Notes: generated by a model not told the origin, from the letters alone. A stretch of 64,000 nucleotides of DNA from Lysobacter enzymogenes (GCF_023617245.1 NZ_CP067396.1:3410001-3474000); one strand, 5' to 3'. Numbered from the stretch's first letter, positions 1 through 8,276 are shown. Made by a program: numbers and translations.

Positions 1-176
1 TCGTCCTTGCTGCCGATGAAGGTGTTGACCTCGCGCACCGGATCGGTCGACGCCGGCGCGGTCGCGCCGGCGGCGCCCGCCAGCAAGGTCAGGCACACCG
101 CGGCGGCCAGGGGCCGCAACGTCGCTGCCGCCGGGAAAACCGAAAAGCGCCTGTGCCGAACCGGTGTGCGAGCCAT
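1..176 (-). CDS. GH92 family alpha-mannosidase, N-terminal fragment (runs off the window)
   Basis: Only the first 58 codons are present. The ATG at 174-176 is preceded by a GAGGGA ribosome site. The product starts with a basic stretch (MARTPVRHRR) and a hydrophobic segment rich in Ala and Leu ending near AGA, an export signal. The mature start reads DPVREVNTFIGSKDE, which matches the opening of GH92 exo-alpha-mannosidases (VNTFIG...). Such enzymes trim mannose from N-glycans in the periplasm or outside the cell. The gene lies 69 bp downstream of the TonB-dependent receptor on the same strand, as in carbohydrate-uptake loci of Xanthomonadaceae. The assignment rests on the short N-terminal motif, since the catalytic domain is outside the window. 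Confidence 0.6.
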   Translation of the reverse strand, partial: MARTPVRHRRFSVFPAAATLRPLAAAVCLTLLAGAAGATAPASTDPVREVNTFIGSKD

Positions 177-245
177 CGTGGATGCGTCCCTCGTGAGTGA
201 TGATGTCGCCGCGGCGGCAAGACGCCGCCGCGGCCGCGGTTTGCC

Positions 246-3179
246 TTACTTGAAGTCGAGCACGTATTCCACCGCGATCTCGCGGCCGACCGGGCTGAAG
301 ATGCGGTCGGCGATGAAGGCGAAGTCGCGCTTGTACGGGTCCTTGTCTTCGTTGACCTCGTCGAACAGGTTGCTGACGTAGACGTTGACCTTGGCGTTGT
401 CGGTGATGCGGTAGCCGGCGCTGACGTTCCAGGTGATCGCCGGTCCGACCCGGCCCCAGTACTTCTCGGTCTTCTGGCCGTAGGTCGGGCTGGCCGGATC
501 GGTGTCCATGCAATCGTCGGAGCTCGGCGCATAGCCGTCGGCGAAGCCGCGGCAGCCGCGGAAACGCACGCTCGGCACGCTGCCGACGCGGTCGGCGTAG
601 ACGGTGGCGTTCCAGCGGTCCTTCTGCCAGTTGACGCTGCCGCGGAACTTGCTGCGCGGCTCGTCGGTGCGCTTGTCCTGCATTTCCTCGCTGCTGTCGG
701 TGCGGGTTTCGAGCTTGAGCAGGTTGGTGTAGTTCAGGCCGAAGCTGAAATCGCCCCAGCGCTCGGTGTTGAGGCGGTACTTGAGCGAGGCGTCGAGGCC
801 TTCGACGTTGCGCGCGGCTCGGTTGATCGGGCCGGTGCGGATGTCGGTGACCGGGCCGAGCAAGGGGCCGGCGCCGTCCGGATCGGGACCGCGGGTGACC
901 CGGCCGATCTGCAGGCGGCAGCGGTCGGCGCTCGGCGCGCCGATGCGCGGCTCGCCGGTCGGGGTCTTGCCGGTCAGGCAATAGGCCTCGTCGAGCAGCA
1001 CGTCGTTGGCGCCGATGTCGTCGATCTCGTCCTCCAGCTCGATCCGCCAGTAGTCGGTCGACACCGACAGGCCGTCGGCGATGTCCCAGACGAAGCCGAC
1101 CGTCCACGACTTGCCGGTTTCGTACTTGAGGTCCGGCGTGCCTTCGCGGGCGATCTGCGCGTCTTCGACCTTGAAGCCGGCGTCCCAGGTGCAGTTGCCC
1201 TGCTGGCCCGCGCTGAGGCAGCCCAGGTAGTCGGTCTGGTCGGCCACCGACGTGCTCGGGGTCGCGTAGACGAAGTGCATGTCCGGCGCGCGGAAGCTGG
1301 TGGCGTAGGTGCCGCGCAGCAGCAGGTTGGAGAACGGCCGCCATTCCAGGCCGGCGTTGTAGGTGCTGGCGGCGTCGCCGGAGACCGCGTCGTACTTGTC
1401 GTAGCGGCCGGCGATCGACGCGGTCAGGGTGCGGTGCAGCGGGATCTTGAACTCGACGCCGGCGGCGTAATGATTGCGCGAGCCCGAGCCGCGGTCGAGG
1501 TTGGCGGTCTGGTCGTACAGGCGGTCGTCGCCGATGGTGTTGGGGTCCGGCGCCAGGCGATAGCCCTGCTTGGCCGCTTCCAACTGGCCGGCGAAGCCGA
1601 TCGGCCCGGCCCAGCCTTCGAACAGGTCGCCGCTGACGATGAAGTTGGCCGAGCTCAGCCACGACTCGGCGCGGTTCTTGCCGCGGGTGCTGATCGAGGC
1701 GTAGTCCTGCGGCGAGATCGGGTTCCAGAAGCGGTTCTGGTCGAGCCGGTCGCGGTTCGGGCCGAGGAAGAAGCGGTCGCCTTCGGCGATCAGGATCGCC
1801 GGGAACTTCTCGTCGACCCGATACTCGGCGCGACCGACGCTGAAGTCCCAGTCGAAGCGTTCGCCGAACTTGCCGCTCAGGCCGACCGCGACGTCCCACG
1901 ACAGTTCGTCGGAATAGGTATAGCCGCTCTTGGCGCCGCCGATTTCCTGCGGGGTGAAACTCTTGACCAGGTCGAGATCGGCGTTGAGGCCGTTGTCGCG
2001 GTAGGTGCCGTTCGAGCTCCAGCCCGGCATGAAGGTCATGTTCTCGCCGCGCGAGGACCACACGCCGACGCTGGCCCAGCCCTTCATGCCGTTGTCGAAG
2101 TCGTAGTTGCCGTACACGTAGCCGGAGCGGTCCTCGCTGCCGTTGCGCAGGGTCCAGTGCTGGAACACCGCGCTCTGGCCGCACTGCCAGCCGGTGTCGC
2201 CGATCGCGCCGGTGTTGCGGTTGAAGGTGCGGCGGTTCTGCAGGAAGAACTCGCCGTTGTACTGATCGCAGGCGCCGGCCGGCGGCATCATGCGCTGGCC
2301 GGTGCCGGCGTTGAACATGCGGATGCCGACCGAGGGCAGGATGCCGACCGCGCGGTCCTGCGGATTGAGCGCCAGCGGCGGCGCGTCGAAGTCGGAGTCC
2401 ATGAATTCGCGCTGGCCGGCCGGCAACGCTTCACGCTTGAAGTACTGCAGGGCGTAAGTGACGCTCCAGTTGTCGCCGCTGCGGCCGCCGGCCCAGGACA
2501 GGTCGAGCGCATCGCGCCCGCCGCGGGTGGAGGTGCCGCCGCGGACCTTGACCTGGTCGCCCTGGTATTCCTTCTTGAGGATGACGTTGATCACGCCGGC
2601 CACCGCGTCGGAGCCGTAGATCGCCGACGCGCCGCTGGCCAGCACTTCGATCCGCTCGACGATCGCGGTGGGGATGTTGTTGTAGTTGGCGAAGTTGCTC
2701 TTGCCCTGGTACGGCAGCGGGTAATCGACCACGCGGCGGCCGTTGATCAACAGCAGGCTGCGGCCCGGCCCCATGTTGCGCAGGTTCAGCGGGCTGGCGT
2801 TGACGGTGTGCTGGCCCCAGGCGATGTCGGATTCGACCGTGCCCATCGCCTCGGTCAGCGTGGTCAGCGCGTCGTAGACGGTGTTGAAGCCTTCCTTCTC
2901 GATCTGCGCGGCGGTGATGGTGAACACCGGCGCCGGGCCTTCGATCTCGGCGCGCTTGATGCGCGAACCGGTGACGGTGACCTTGTCGATCTCGGTGGGC
3001 TTGCGCCCGGCGCTCGCCTGGGCGGCGTCGGCGCCGCCGGCCTGGACGGCCTCGGCCTGCGCCGCATCGGCCCCGTCGGGCGCGGCGGCGGCGGATTGGG
3101 CCTGCGCGGCGACCGGCGCGCACAGGACCGACAGCAGGGCGCAGGCCAGTGCGCTGCGTCTGAGGTTGGAATGATTCAT
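246..3179 (-). CDS. TonB-dependent outer-membrane receptor
   Basis: 977 aa. An upstream in-frame ATG exists at 3197, but the start at 3179 is preferred: GGGGAG lies 10 nt before it and it opens a clean signal peptide (MNHSNLRRSALACALLSVL..., cleavage near AQAQ). A low-complexity Ala/Gly/Asp stretch follows, then a TonB-box-like segment (TEIDKVTVTGSRI), the plug domain (LLLINGRRVVDYP, IERIEVLASGASAIYGSDAVAGVINVI split over the usual plug motifs) and a long beta-barrel. The N-terminal extension and size fit the large receptors for plant- or host-derived glycans in Xanthomonadaceae. It ends in ...YVLDFK, one residue beyond the usual terminal Phe. A mannosidase gene follows and glycosylasparaginase and cutC lie upstream, so glycan or glycopeptide uptake is inferred. 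Three repeat structures upstream may be operator sites. Confidence 0.9.
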   Translation of the reverse strand: MNHSNLRRSALACALLSVLCAPVAAQAQSAAAAPDGADAAQAEAVQAGGADAAQASAGRKPTEIDKVTVTGSRIKRAEIEGPAPVFTITAAQIEKEGFNTVYDALTTLTEAMGTVESDIAWGQHTVNASPLNLRNMGPGRSLLLINGRRVVDYPLPYQGKSNFANYNNIPTAIVERIEVLASGASAIYGSDAVAGVINVILKKEYQGDQVKVRGGTSTRGGRDALDLSWAGGRSGDNWSVTYALQYFKREALPAGQREFMDSDFDAPPLALNPQDRAVGILPSVGIRMFNAGTGQRMMPPAGACDQYNGEFFLQNRRTFNRNTGAIGDTGWQCGQSAVFQHWTLRNGSEDRSGYVYGNYDFDNGMKGWASVGVWSSRGENMTFMPGWSSNGTYRDNGLNADLDLVKSFTPQEIGGAKSGYTYSDELSWDVAVGLSGKFGERFDWDFSVGRAEYRVDEKFPAILIAEGDRFFLGPNRDRLDQNRFWNPISPQDYASISTRGKNRAESWLSSANFIVSGDLFEGWAGPIGFAGQLEAAKQGYRLAPDPNTIGDDRLYDQTANLDRGSGSRNHYAAGVEFKIPLHRTLTASIAGRYDKYDAVSGDAASTYNAGLEWRPFSNLLLRGTYATSFRAPDMHFVYATPSTSVADQTDYLGCLSAGQQGNCTWDAGFKVEDAQIAREGTPDLKYETGKSWTVGFVWDIADGLSVSTDYWRIELEDEIDDIGANDVLLDEAYCLTGKTPTGEPRIGAPSADRCRLQIGRVTRGPDPDGAGPLLGPVTDIRTGPINRAARNVEGLDASLKYRLNTERWGDFSFGLNYTNLLKLETRTDSSEEMQDKRTDEPRSKFRGSVNWQKDRWNATVYADRVGSVPSVRFRGCRGFADGYAPSSDDCMDTDPASPTYGQKTEKYWGRVGPAITWNVSAGYRITDNAKVNVYVSNLFDEVNEDKDPYKRDFAFIADRIFSPVGREIAVEYVLDFK

Positions 3180-3256
3180 CGTGGCGGTGCTCCCCATGGA
3201 ATTGGCTGCAATGACGGCCCGTCCCTGGCCCCGAAACCCGTGTTGCGAACTTTTCT

Positions 3257-3266
3257 ATCGATCTAA
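3257..3266 (-). promoter_or_regulatory. direct repeat, first copy, upstream of the TonB receptor
   Basis: The 10-mer ATCGATCTAA occurs here and again at 3324-3333, 67 bp apart centre to centre, in the short AT-richer stretch upstream of the receptor gene. The two copies bracket a perfect 21-bp palindrome. A promoter or regulator-binding role is inferred from position only. Confidence 0.35.
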
Positions 3267-3278
3267 GACCACGGCTCA

Positions 3279-3299
3279 GGACCTTCCCCAGGAAGGTCC
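3279..3299. promoter_or_regulatory. perfect 9+3+9 bp palindrome upstream of the TonB receptor
   Basis: GGACCTTCC, spacer CCA, GGAAGGTCC: a perfect inverted repeat about 100-120 bp before the receptor start codon. It is either an operator for a dimeric regulator or a leader hairpin. No T-run follows, so it is not a simple terminator. Confidence 0.45.
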
Positions 3300-3305
3300 C
3301 AGTGC

Positions 3306-3325
3306 ATCCAATCCCCACATTGGAT
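3306..3325. promoter_or_regulatory. perfect 7+6+7 bp palindrome upstream of the TonB receptor
   Basis: ATCCAAT, spacer CCCCAC, ATTGGAT: a second perfect inverted repeat, overlapping the upstream copy of the ATCGATCTAA repeat (3324-3333) by two bases. Its size and symmetry suit a helix-turn-helix regulator. No regulator gene is visible next to it in this window. Confidence 0.45.
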
Positions 3326-3610
3326 CGATCTAAATTAAGCACGACCTCGCCGCCGGTTGCATGACGCGGCGCAGCAACATGGCTGTGTTAGGCACGCTCC
3401 CGGCGCAGCCGAGGCGATGTGCCGAAGCTAAGTGTTTGTTTTGCCGAGGTTGGCTTGCCGCGAACGCGCGGGCGAGACGGCCGCTCGCGGAGCGGCCGGA
3501 ATGTTGCGCAGCAGCGGCGCCCGCGGGGCCGGCGCGGCCGGCGCGGGCTCTGCGCTGGAACGGCCCGCCGCAGCCGCGCCTGCGGCATGAGCGAGCCCAG
3601 CCCCTGCTGT

Positions 3611-3690
3611 TGTGGGAGGGCCTTCAGGCCCGAAGCCTTCCGGCCAGCCTCCCCGATCCGAAAGAAAAGCGCTGGGCCCGAAAGCCGTGC
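3611..3690. repeat. family A palindromic repeat, degenerate copy
   Basis: The left arm TGTGGGAGGGCCTTCAGGCC is intact. The right arm (GCTGGGCCCGAAAGCCGTGCCACC) has decayed. It lies just downstream of the FAD oxidase gene. The rest of the space 3334-3701 has no plausible gene. Confidence 0.7.
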
Positions 3691-3701
3691 CACCGTCGGA
3701 T

Positions 3702-5549
3702 TTAGGGCAGCAGCCGGTCCAGCAACGGCGAGGCGTAAACCCGCGCCGGGTCGTAACGGTTGAGGATCGCCCGCGCCGCGTCCCAGTCCGCCCCGGCCGA
3801 TTGGCCGTAGCGCAGCGATTGCGGAATGCCCTGCCCGATCACCGCCGCATCGCTCCACGCGCCGTCGGCGCCGTAGCCCCAGCCCTTGCTCCACTCCACC
3901 CGCGCCAGCGCATCCACGCCGGAGAAACGCGCGAACACCCACTGCTCGACTTCGCGGTAGAACGCCTGCATCTGCGGCGTGCCCGGCAGGGTCAGCAGGT
4001 CCAGCCACACCGCGCAGTCCCATTCCGGCCGCTCGCGCACCGGCCGCGCCGCCGACAGCAGCGGTTCGACCGCGCCGGCCATGCCGACCTCGCCGGCGCG
4101 GTCCAGGCCGGTCACGCGGATCTCGACCGGGCCGTTGACCGGGAACAGGCCCTGCGCCCGATACGCTTCGGCGCGCGCCTGGTAATAGCCGACGAACTCG
4201 TGCACGACCCGCTGCACGTTCGCGCGCGAGGTGATCACCGCATAGCCGTTCGCGGTGACCCGCAGCGTGGTCGGCTTCACGTACAGCAACAGATCGCTGG
4301 ACCAGCCCCACAGGTCGAAGCCGGCGGTGAACACCAGCCCGGCGGCGACCAAGGTGTACTGCAAGGCGCCCAGCGCCGGCGTGCGGCTGACGTCGCCCAG
4401 GTTGACGTCGCGGATCAGCGCGGCCAACTCCGGCGAGATGCTGTCGGAGAACGGATAGTTGAACGGCGCGACGGCTTCGCGCACCAGCGGCGGCAGGCTC
4501 GGCGTCGGCGTCCACACCTTGAGCCATGGATTGCCGGTAAACGGAAAGTGGATGGTCTCGACCCGCCCGGAACGGTCGAGGAAACTGGCGAACGTGCGTC
4601 CCGCCGAGCCCGGCGCCGCGAACAGCTCGCTGGCGGCGATGTTGACGTAGCTTTGGCAGCGCAGGCGCTGATCGGCGCCGGCCTGCAAAGTAGCCTCGAC
4701 GATCAGCGCGCGGCCCAGATGTACCAGGAACGCCGCGCAATCGGCTTCGTCGCGACGGAACGTGCGCAGCGCGTAGGCGCCCTGCCCCGCGTCCCACACC
4801 ACCGCGGTCAGCGCCAGCACCAGGTTGCTCAGCGAACCGTAGCTGTGGCCGCTGCGGCGGGTTTCGCCCTGCGCCGGCACCGCGGTGCCGTGGCCGTCGA
4901 TCGCCAGCACGCCGCCGAGGGTCAGGTCGCCCGGCGCCGGTACGTGGGCGAAGCCGAGCCCGGCCTGCTTCATCTGCGCGAGCAAGTCCTGCATCAGCAC
5001 GCCGGCCTGGGCCACCACCCGCGCCGGCTGTGCATCGCGTTCGATGCGCACGCGCTTGAGGTGGGTGGCGGTGTCGAGCAGCACGACCTTGTCGCCGCAG
5101 CCCTGCGTCGGCGCGAGGTTGAGCGGCGACCAGTTGTGGTTCATGCCGCGCGGCCGCACCCGGTAGCCGTTGCGCGCGGCCCAGTTCACCACTTCGACGA
5201 CTTCGGCCGGGTCGCGCGGCGAGCAGGTCCACATCGCATCGATCCGGATCTCGCCAGACCAGCTTTCGTAGGCCTGCCGGAACAGCGCGATGTGCGTGGG
5301 GAAGCCTGGTGGCGCGGCGCATTCGCCGGCGCGGACGGCGGCTTCGATGCGAGCGGCTTCGATCCGAAACGCCGGCCACCACGCCGCAACGGCACCGGCG
5401 GCGAGCGCCTGGGCGATGAAGCGGCGGCGGCCGGCTTCGGGCGATTCGGTGGGTTCGGCTTGCTCGGCGGGTTCGGCCCGTTCGGGATGTTGGGCTCGCG
5501 CGAGTTCTCGGCCGTCGCGCGGCCGGTCGGGATGGTTGGGGGTGGACAT
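3702..5549 (-). CDS. Tat-exported FAD-dependent oxidase, class II cholesterol oxidase type
   Basis: 615 aa. The start at 5549 is chosen over longer frames because GGAG lies 7 nt upstream and it places a twin-arginine signal (RRRFIAQ, residues 41-47) before a hydrophobic Ala-rich segment. An FAD-binding domain of the vanillyl-alcohol-oxidase (PCMH) type follows. The segment RPRGMNHNWSPL (around residue 138) is where this family carries a flavin-linked His. The C-terminal half (AYRAQGLFPVNGPVEIRVTGLD...) matches the substrate-binding domain of class II cholesterol oxidases such as that of Brevibacterium. In that family the enzyme oxidises sterol 3-beta-OH groups with O2; the true substrate here is unknown. 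It is monocistronic or loosely linked to the scavenging genes. Confidence 0.8.
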   Translation of the reverse strand: MSTPNHPDRPRDGRELARAQHPERAEPAEQAEPTESPEAGRRRFIAQALAAGAVAAWWPAFRIEAARIEAAVRAGECAAPPGFPTHIALFRQAYESWSGEIRIDAMWTCSPRDPAEVVEVVNWAARNGYRVRPRGMNHNWSPLNLAPTQGCGDKVVLLDTATHLKRVRIERDAQPARVVAQAGVLMQDLLAQMKQAGLGFAHVPAPGDLTLGGVLAIDGHGTAVPAQGETRRSGHSYGSLSNLVLALTAVVWDAGQGAYALRTFRRDEADCAAFLVHLGRALIVEATLQAGADQRLRCQSYVNIAASELFAAPGSAGRTFASFLDRSGRVETIHFPFTGNPWLKVWTPTPSLPPLVREAVAPFNYPFSDSISPELAALIRDVNLGDVSRTPALGALQYTLVAAGLVFTAGFDLWGWSSDLLLYVKPTTLRVTANGYAVITSRANVQRVVHEFVGYYQARAEAYRAQGLFPVNGPVEIRVTGLDRAGEVGMAGAVEPLLSAARPVRERPEWDCAVWLDLLTLPGTPQMQAFYREVEQWVFARFSGVDALARVEWSKGWGYGADGAWSDAAVIGQGIPQSLRYGQSAGADWDAARAILNRYDPARVYASPLLDRLLP

Positions 5550-5598
5550 GGCAGTGCTCCGCTGCACGGTTGGGGAATGTGACCTGGACCGTGGCGGC

Positions 5599-5628
5599 GT
5601 CTTCGCGCCGCGTTGCGGGCGCGAAGAC
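5599..5628. promoter_or_regulatory. 11+8+11 bp inverted repeat upstream of the FAD oxidase
   Basis: GTCTTCGCGCC and GGCGCGAAGAC form perfect arms separated by 8 nt, about 50 bp before the oxidase start codon. It could be an operator or a 5'-leader hairpin. No T-run follows, so termination is not indicated. Confidence 0.4.
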
Positions 5629-5899
5629 CGCGCCGCTGCAGCGGCGCACATGCACGGTGGATGCCCCAACGACTAGCAGCGCGGCCCGCGCGCGGCAATC
5701 GCGGAAACGCGTTTGCGCGAGTGCGTGCCGGGTGTCGCCGTGATCCGGTTCCGCTCGCGCGACGCGCGCTGCGCGAGAGACGGCGATGCCGTCGCCGCGC
5801 CCGGGAAAAACCGTTCGCCCCGCGGATGCGGAAGAAGATGAAGTGGCGTGACCGACGGCGAAATGCGCGCAAGCCGCAGTCACACTCCGCAATCGTGAC
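5629..5899. other. intergenic stretch without a recognised gene
   Basis: No frame here looks like a protein. Codon-position bias is absent and the open frames are overlapping shadows. It probably holds the promoter of the FAD oxidase; no convincing -35/-10 pair was seen. Confidence 0.5.
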
Positions 5900-5994
5900 G
5901 TGGGAGGGCCTTCAGGCCCGACGCTTTTGTTTCAGTCGCGGCGAAGATTCATCGCGGCGGATCGGAAGGCATCGGGGCTGAAGCCCCTCCCACA
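5900..5994. repeat. family A palindromic repeat, complete copy
   Basis: The left arm GTGGGAGGGCCTTCAGGCCC and right arm GGGGCTGAAGCCCCTCCCAC enclose a variable centre with the ATCGCGGCGGATC core shared by other copies. The arms are inverted and could form a long hairpin. Confidence 0.85.
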
Positions 5995-6027
5995 ACAGCA
6001 CCGCCCCGCTGAGGCTGCGGTAACACC

Positions 6028-6070
6028 TGTGGGAGGGCCTTCAGGCCCGACGCTTTTCTTTCAGCCACAA
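6028..6070. repeat. family A palindromic repeat, half copy
   Basis: Only the left arm (TGTGGGAGGGCCTTCAGGCC) and the CGACGCTTTT segment are present, 34 bp after a complete copy in the same orientation. Tandem placement of a full and a half element is typical of REP-type clusters. Confidence 0.75.
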
Positions 6071-6118
6071 CGAGCCTGCGCCAACGCCGACCGCAAACCT
6101 CCCAACGCGACGCCGCCA

Positions 6119-6430
6119 TCAGAACGCGGTCGGGCCGCCGTCGTCGTCGACATAACGCGCCCCGCCGAACAAGCCGGGCAGCGCGCGCAAGTCCGCGCGC
6201 ACCATCGCGCTCAACGGGGTCATGCAGGTCACGCGCACGTCGCGCTCGCCGAACACCAACTGCGCTTGCTCCCATCCGTCCGCTGGACGCGCGGGATCGC
6301 TCAACCACAGTTCCCAGGCGCCGGCGCGGCGGCTGAAACTCGGCAAGGCCGTGGCCGCGTCGATCAGCGCCGCGCGCCGCCGCAGGTAATCGTCGGGATC
6401 GTCGGGCACAAGGTCGTATTCGTAGCCCAT
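6119..6430 (-). CDS. hypothetical protein downstream of cutC
   Basis: 103 aa, starting MGYEYDLVPDDPDDYLRRRA. The start codon lies 4 nt beyond the cutC stop, so the two genes are probably co-translated. The product is acidic, soluble-looking and without signal peptide or membrane segment. It contains ARPADGWEQAQLVFGERDVRVTCMTPLSAMVRADL. I do not recognise the family. Its tight link with cutC suggests a shared pathway, but no reaction can be proposed. Confidence 0.7.
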   Translation of the reverse strand: MGYEYDLVPDDPDDYLRRRAALIDAATALPSFSRRAGAWELWLSDPARPADGWEQAQLVFGERDVRVTCMTPLSAMVRADLRALPGLFGGARYVDDDGGPTAF

Positions 6431-6434
6431 GCGC

Positions 6435-7172
6435 TCAGCCGCGCAGCGCTCGCACCAGCGCGCGCACGCGCTGTGCGTCGCTCTGGCTCCAGTCCGGCGA
6501 CAGCCCGGCCAGGGCGTCGTTGCGGTAGCGCATCGCCGAACGCCGCGGCGCCTTGGCCGAGGCATGCAATTCGCGAACGCCGGCGCGACGCGCGACGTCC
6601 GCGATGTTTTCAGGAGTGACGCCCGCGCCGGCCATCAACGCGATGCGTCCCGCCGATTGCGCGCCCCACTGCGCGATGCGCGCCGCGCCCGTGTCCGCGT
6701 CTGCGGCGCCGCCGGACGTGAGGACGCGTTCGCAGCCGAGCGCGATGACCGCTTCCAACGCCCGCTGCGCATCGCGCACGGCGTCGAAGGCGCGATGGAA
6801 GGTGACGCCGAGCGGACCGGCCGCCGCGATCAGTTCGCCGCACACCGCCGCATCGACCTCGCCGTCGGCGTCGAGCGCGCCGATCACCACGCCGTCGCAG
6901 CCCAGCCGCACGCAGGCCTCGACGTCGGCGAGCATCGCCGCGCGTTCGGCCGGGTCGTAAAGAAAGTCGCCGCCGCGCGGGCGGATCAGCACGTACAGCG
7001 GGATGCGCAACCGGTCGCGGGCGACCGCTAGCGCGCCGTAGGACGGCGTGGTGCCGCCCTCGGCGAGGTTGTCGCACAGCTCGACCCGGTCTGCGCCGCC
7101 TTCCTGCGCGGCCAGCGCGGACGCCAAAGAGCCTGCGGAAATCTCAAGCAACGGTCGATCGGTCGCGTTCAT
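6435..7172 (-). CDS. cutC: CutC family protein (copper homeostasis / TIM-barrel)
   Basis: 245 aa, full length. Family hallmarks are visible: EGGADRVELCDNLAEGG near residues 24-40, TPS shortly after, LIRPRGGDFLY near 61-71, GVTFHRAFDAVRD in the middle and GVRELHASAK near the C-terminus. CutC was linked to copper tolerance in E. coli, but its biochemical role is unsettled. Its place beside glycosylasparaginase, mannosidase and a TonB receptor suggests a link to glycan or glycopeptide catabolism here. The protein has no signal peptide and should be cytoplasmic. It forms a two-gene unit with the small gene after it. Confidence 0.9.
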   Translation of the reverse strand: MNATDRPLLEISAGSLASALAAQEGGADRVELCDNLAEGGTTPSYGALAVARDRLRIPLYVLIRPRGGDFLYDPAERAAMLADVEACVRLGCDGVVIGALDADGEVDAAVCGELIAAAGPLGVTFHRAFDAVRDAQRALEAVIALGCERVLTSGGAADADTGAARIAQWGAQSAGRIALMAGAGVTPENIADVARRAGVRELHASAKAPRRSAMRYRNDALAGLSPDWSQSDAQRVRALVRALRG

Positions 7173-7253
7173 GGACTTTACCTCCGGTCAATCCGCTGTC
7201 GCCTGACACCCGCATCGAACCGCGCGTATCCATCTCAATCCACCGTCATCGAC

Positions 7254-8276
7254 TCAAGTCTGCTCGGTCGCATACACCGAGCGCGCATCCAGCAGCGCGT
7301 CGCGCTTGCCGGCATCGCACACCGCGTAGACGAAGCCGCGGTGCAGCGCGTGCGCGCCGACTTCGCCGTGCTTGTCGATCGCCAGGAAACACACCTGCAA
7401 GGTCTTGCTCGCCTGCGGGCGCTTGCGCACGACGCGTTCGATCGCCTCGCGGCAGGCTTCGTCGGGGCTGCGGCCCTGGCGCATCAGCTCGACCACCAGG
7501 AAGCTCGCGGCGTTGCGCAGCATTTCCTCGCCCACGCCCGAGGCGGTGGCCGCGCCGACGTCGTTGTCGACGTACAAACCGGCGCCGACGATGGGGCTGT
7601 CGCCGACGCGTCCGTGCAGTTTCCAGGCCATGCCGCTGGTGGTGCAGGCGCCGGCCAGCTTGCCGCTGCGGTCGATGGCGAGGATGCCGAGGGTGTCGTG
7701 ATTGTGCTTGTCGCCGGGCTTGGCGTTGTCCAGGCGCTCGGCGTTGATCGCCGGCTGGTACTTCGCGGTCTTGCGCCACTCGTTCCAGGCCGCGCGCGCC
7801 TTGTCGGTCAGCAGCGCTTGCTTCGGGAAGCCCTGCTCGATCGCGAACTGCTGCGCGCCCGCGCCGGCCAGCAATACGTGCGGCGTGCGCTCCATGACCC
7901 GGCGCGCGACGCTGACCGGGTGGGCGATGTCCTCCAGCGCGGCGACCGCGCCGCAGCGGCCGTCGCCGTCCATGATGCTGGCGTCGAGCGTCAGCACGCC
8001 GTCGCGGTCGGGGTTGCCGCAGCGTCCGACGGTGCTGTTGCAAAGATCCGCTTCGGCCCAGCGCGCGCCGGCCTCGACCGCGTCCAGCGCCGCGCCGCCC
8101 TCGCCCAGCACCTTCCACGCGGCCTGATTGGCGCCGACGCCGAAGTCCCAGGTCGAGACCACGCGCGCGCCGTCGATGGCCTTGGGCGCCGGCGGCTTGT
8201 CGGCGGCGAACGCGGGCAGCGCGGCGGCGCCCGCGGCGAGCAGCGAGCTGTGCAGGAACGAACGGCGAGTGGTCAT
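7254..8276 (-). CDS. glycosylasparaginase, N4-(beta-N-acetylglucosaminyl)-L-asparaginase, Tat-exported
   Basis: 340 aa. The N-terminus MTTRRSFLHSSLLAAGAAAL is a twin-arginine signal (RRSFL), so export of the folded precursor is expected. As an Ntn-hydrolase it should self-cleave before Thr195 in HNHDTLGILAID, giving an alpha chain before it and a beta chain from it. R223 and D226 in GRVGDSPIVGAG are the expected substrate-binding residues, and CTTSGMAWK matches the family. The enzyme splits the GlcNAc-Asn link of glycopeptides. It lies 81 bp upstream of cutC on the same strand. With the mannosidase and the receptor it makes a coherent N-glycan salvage set. Confidence 0.92.
   Translation of the reverse strand: MTTRRSFLHSSLLAAGAAALPAFAADKPPAPKAIDGARVVSTWDFGVGANQAAWKVLGEGGAALDAVEAGARWAEADLCNSTVGRCGNPDRDGVLTLDASIMDGDGRCGAVAALEDIAHPVSVARRVMERTPHVLLAGAGAQQFAIEQGFPKQALLTDKARAAWNEWRKTAKYQPAINAERLDNAKPGDKHNHDTLGILAIDRSGKLAGACTTSGMAWKLHGRVGDSPIVGAGLYVDNDVGAATASGVGEEMLRNAASFLVVELMRQGRSPDEACREAIERVVRKRPQASKTLQVCFLAIDKHGEVGAHALHRGFVYAVCDAGKRDALLDARSVYATEQT

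Noticed and set aside
1275..3266. 663-codon open frame opposite the TonB receptor
   Set aside because: High-GC shadow frame. The receptor on the minus strand has clear domains, a signal peptide and a ribosome site; this frame has only Ala/Val/Gly-rich noise.
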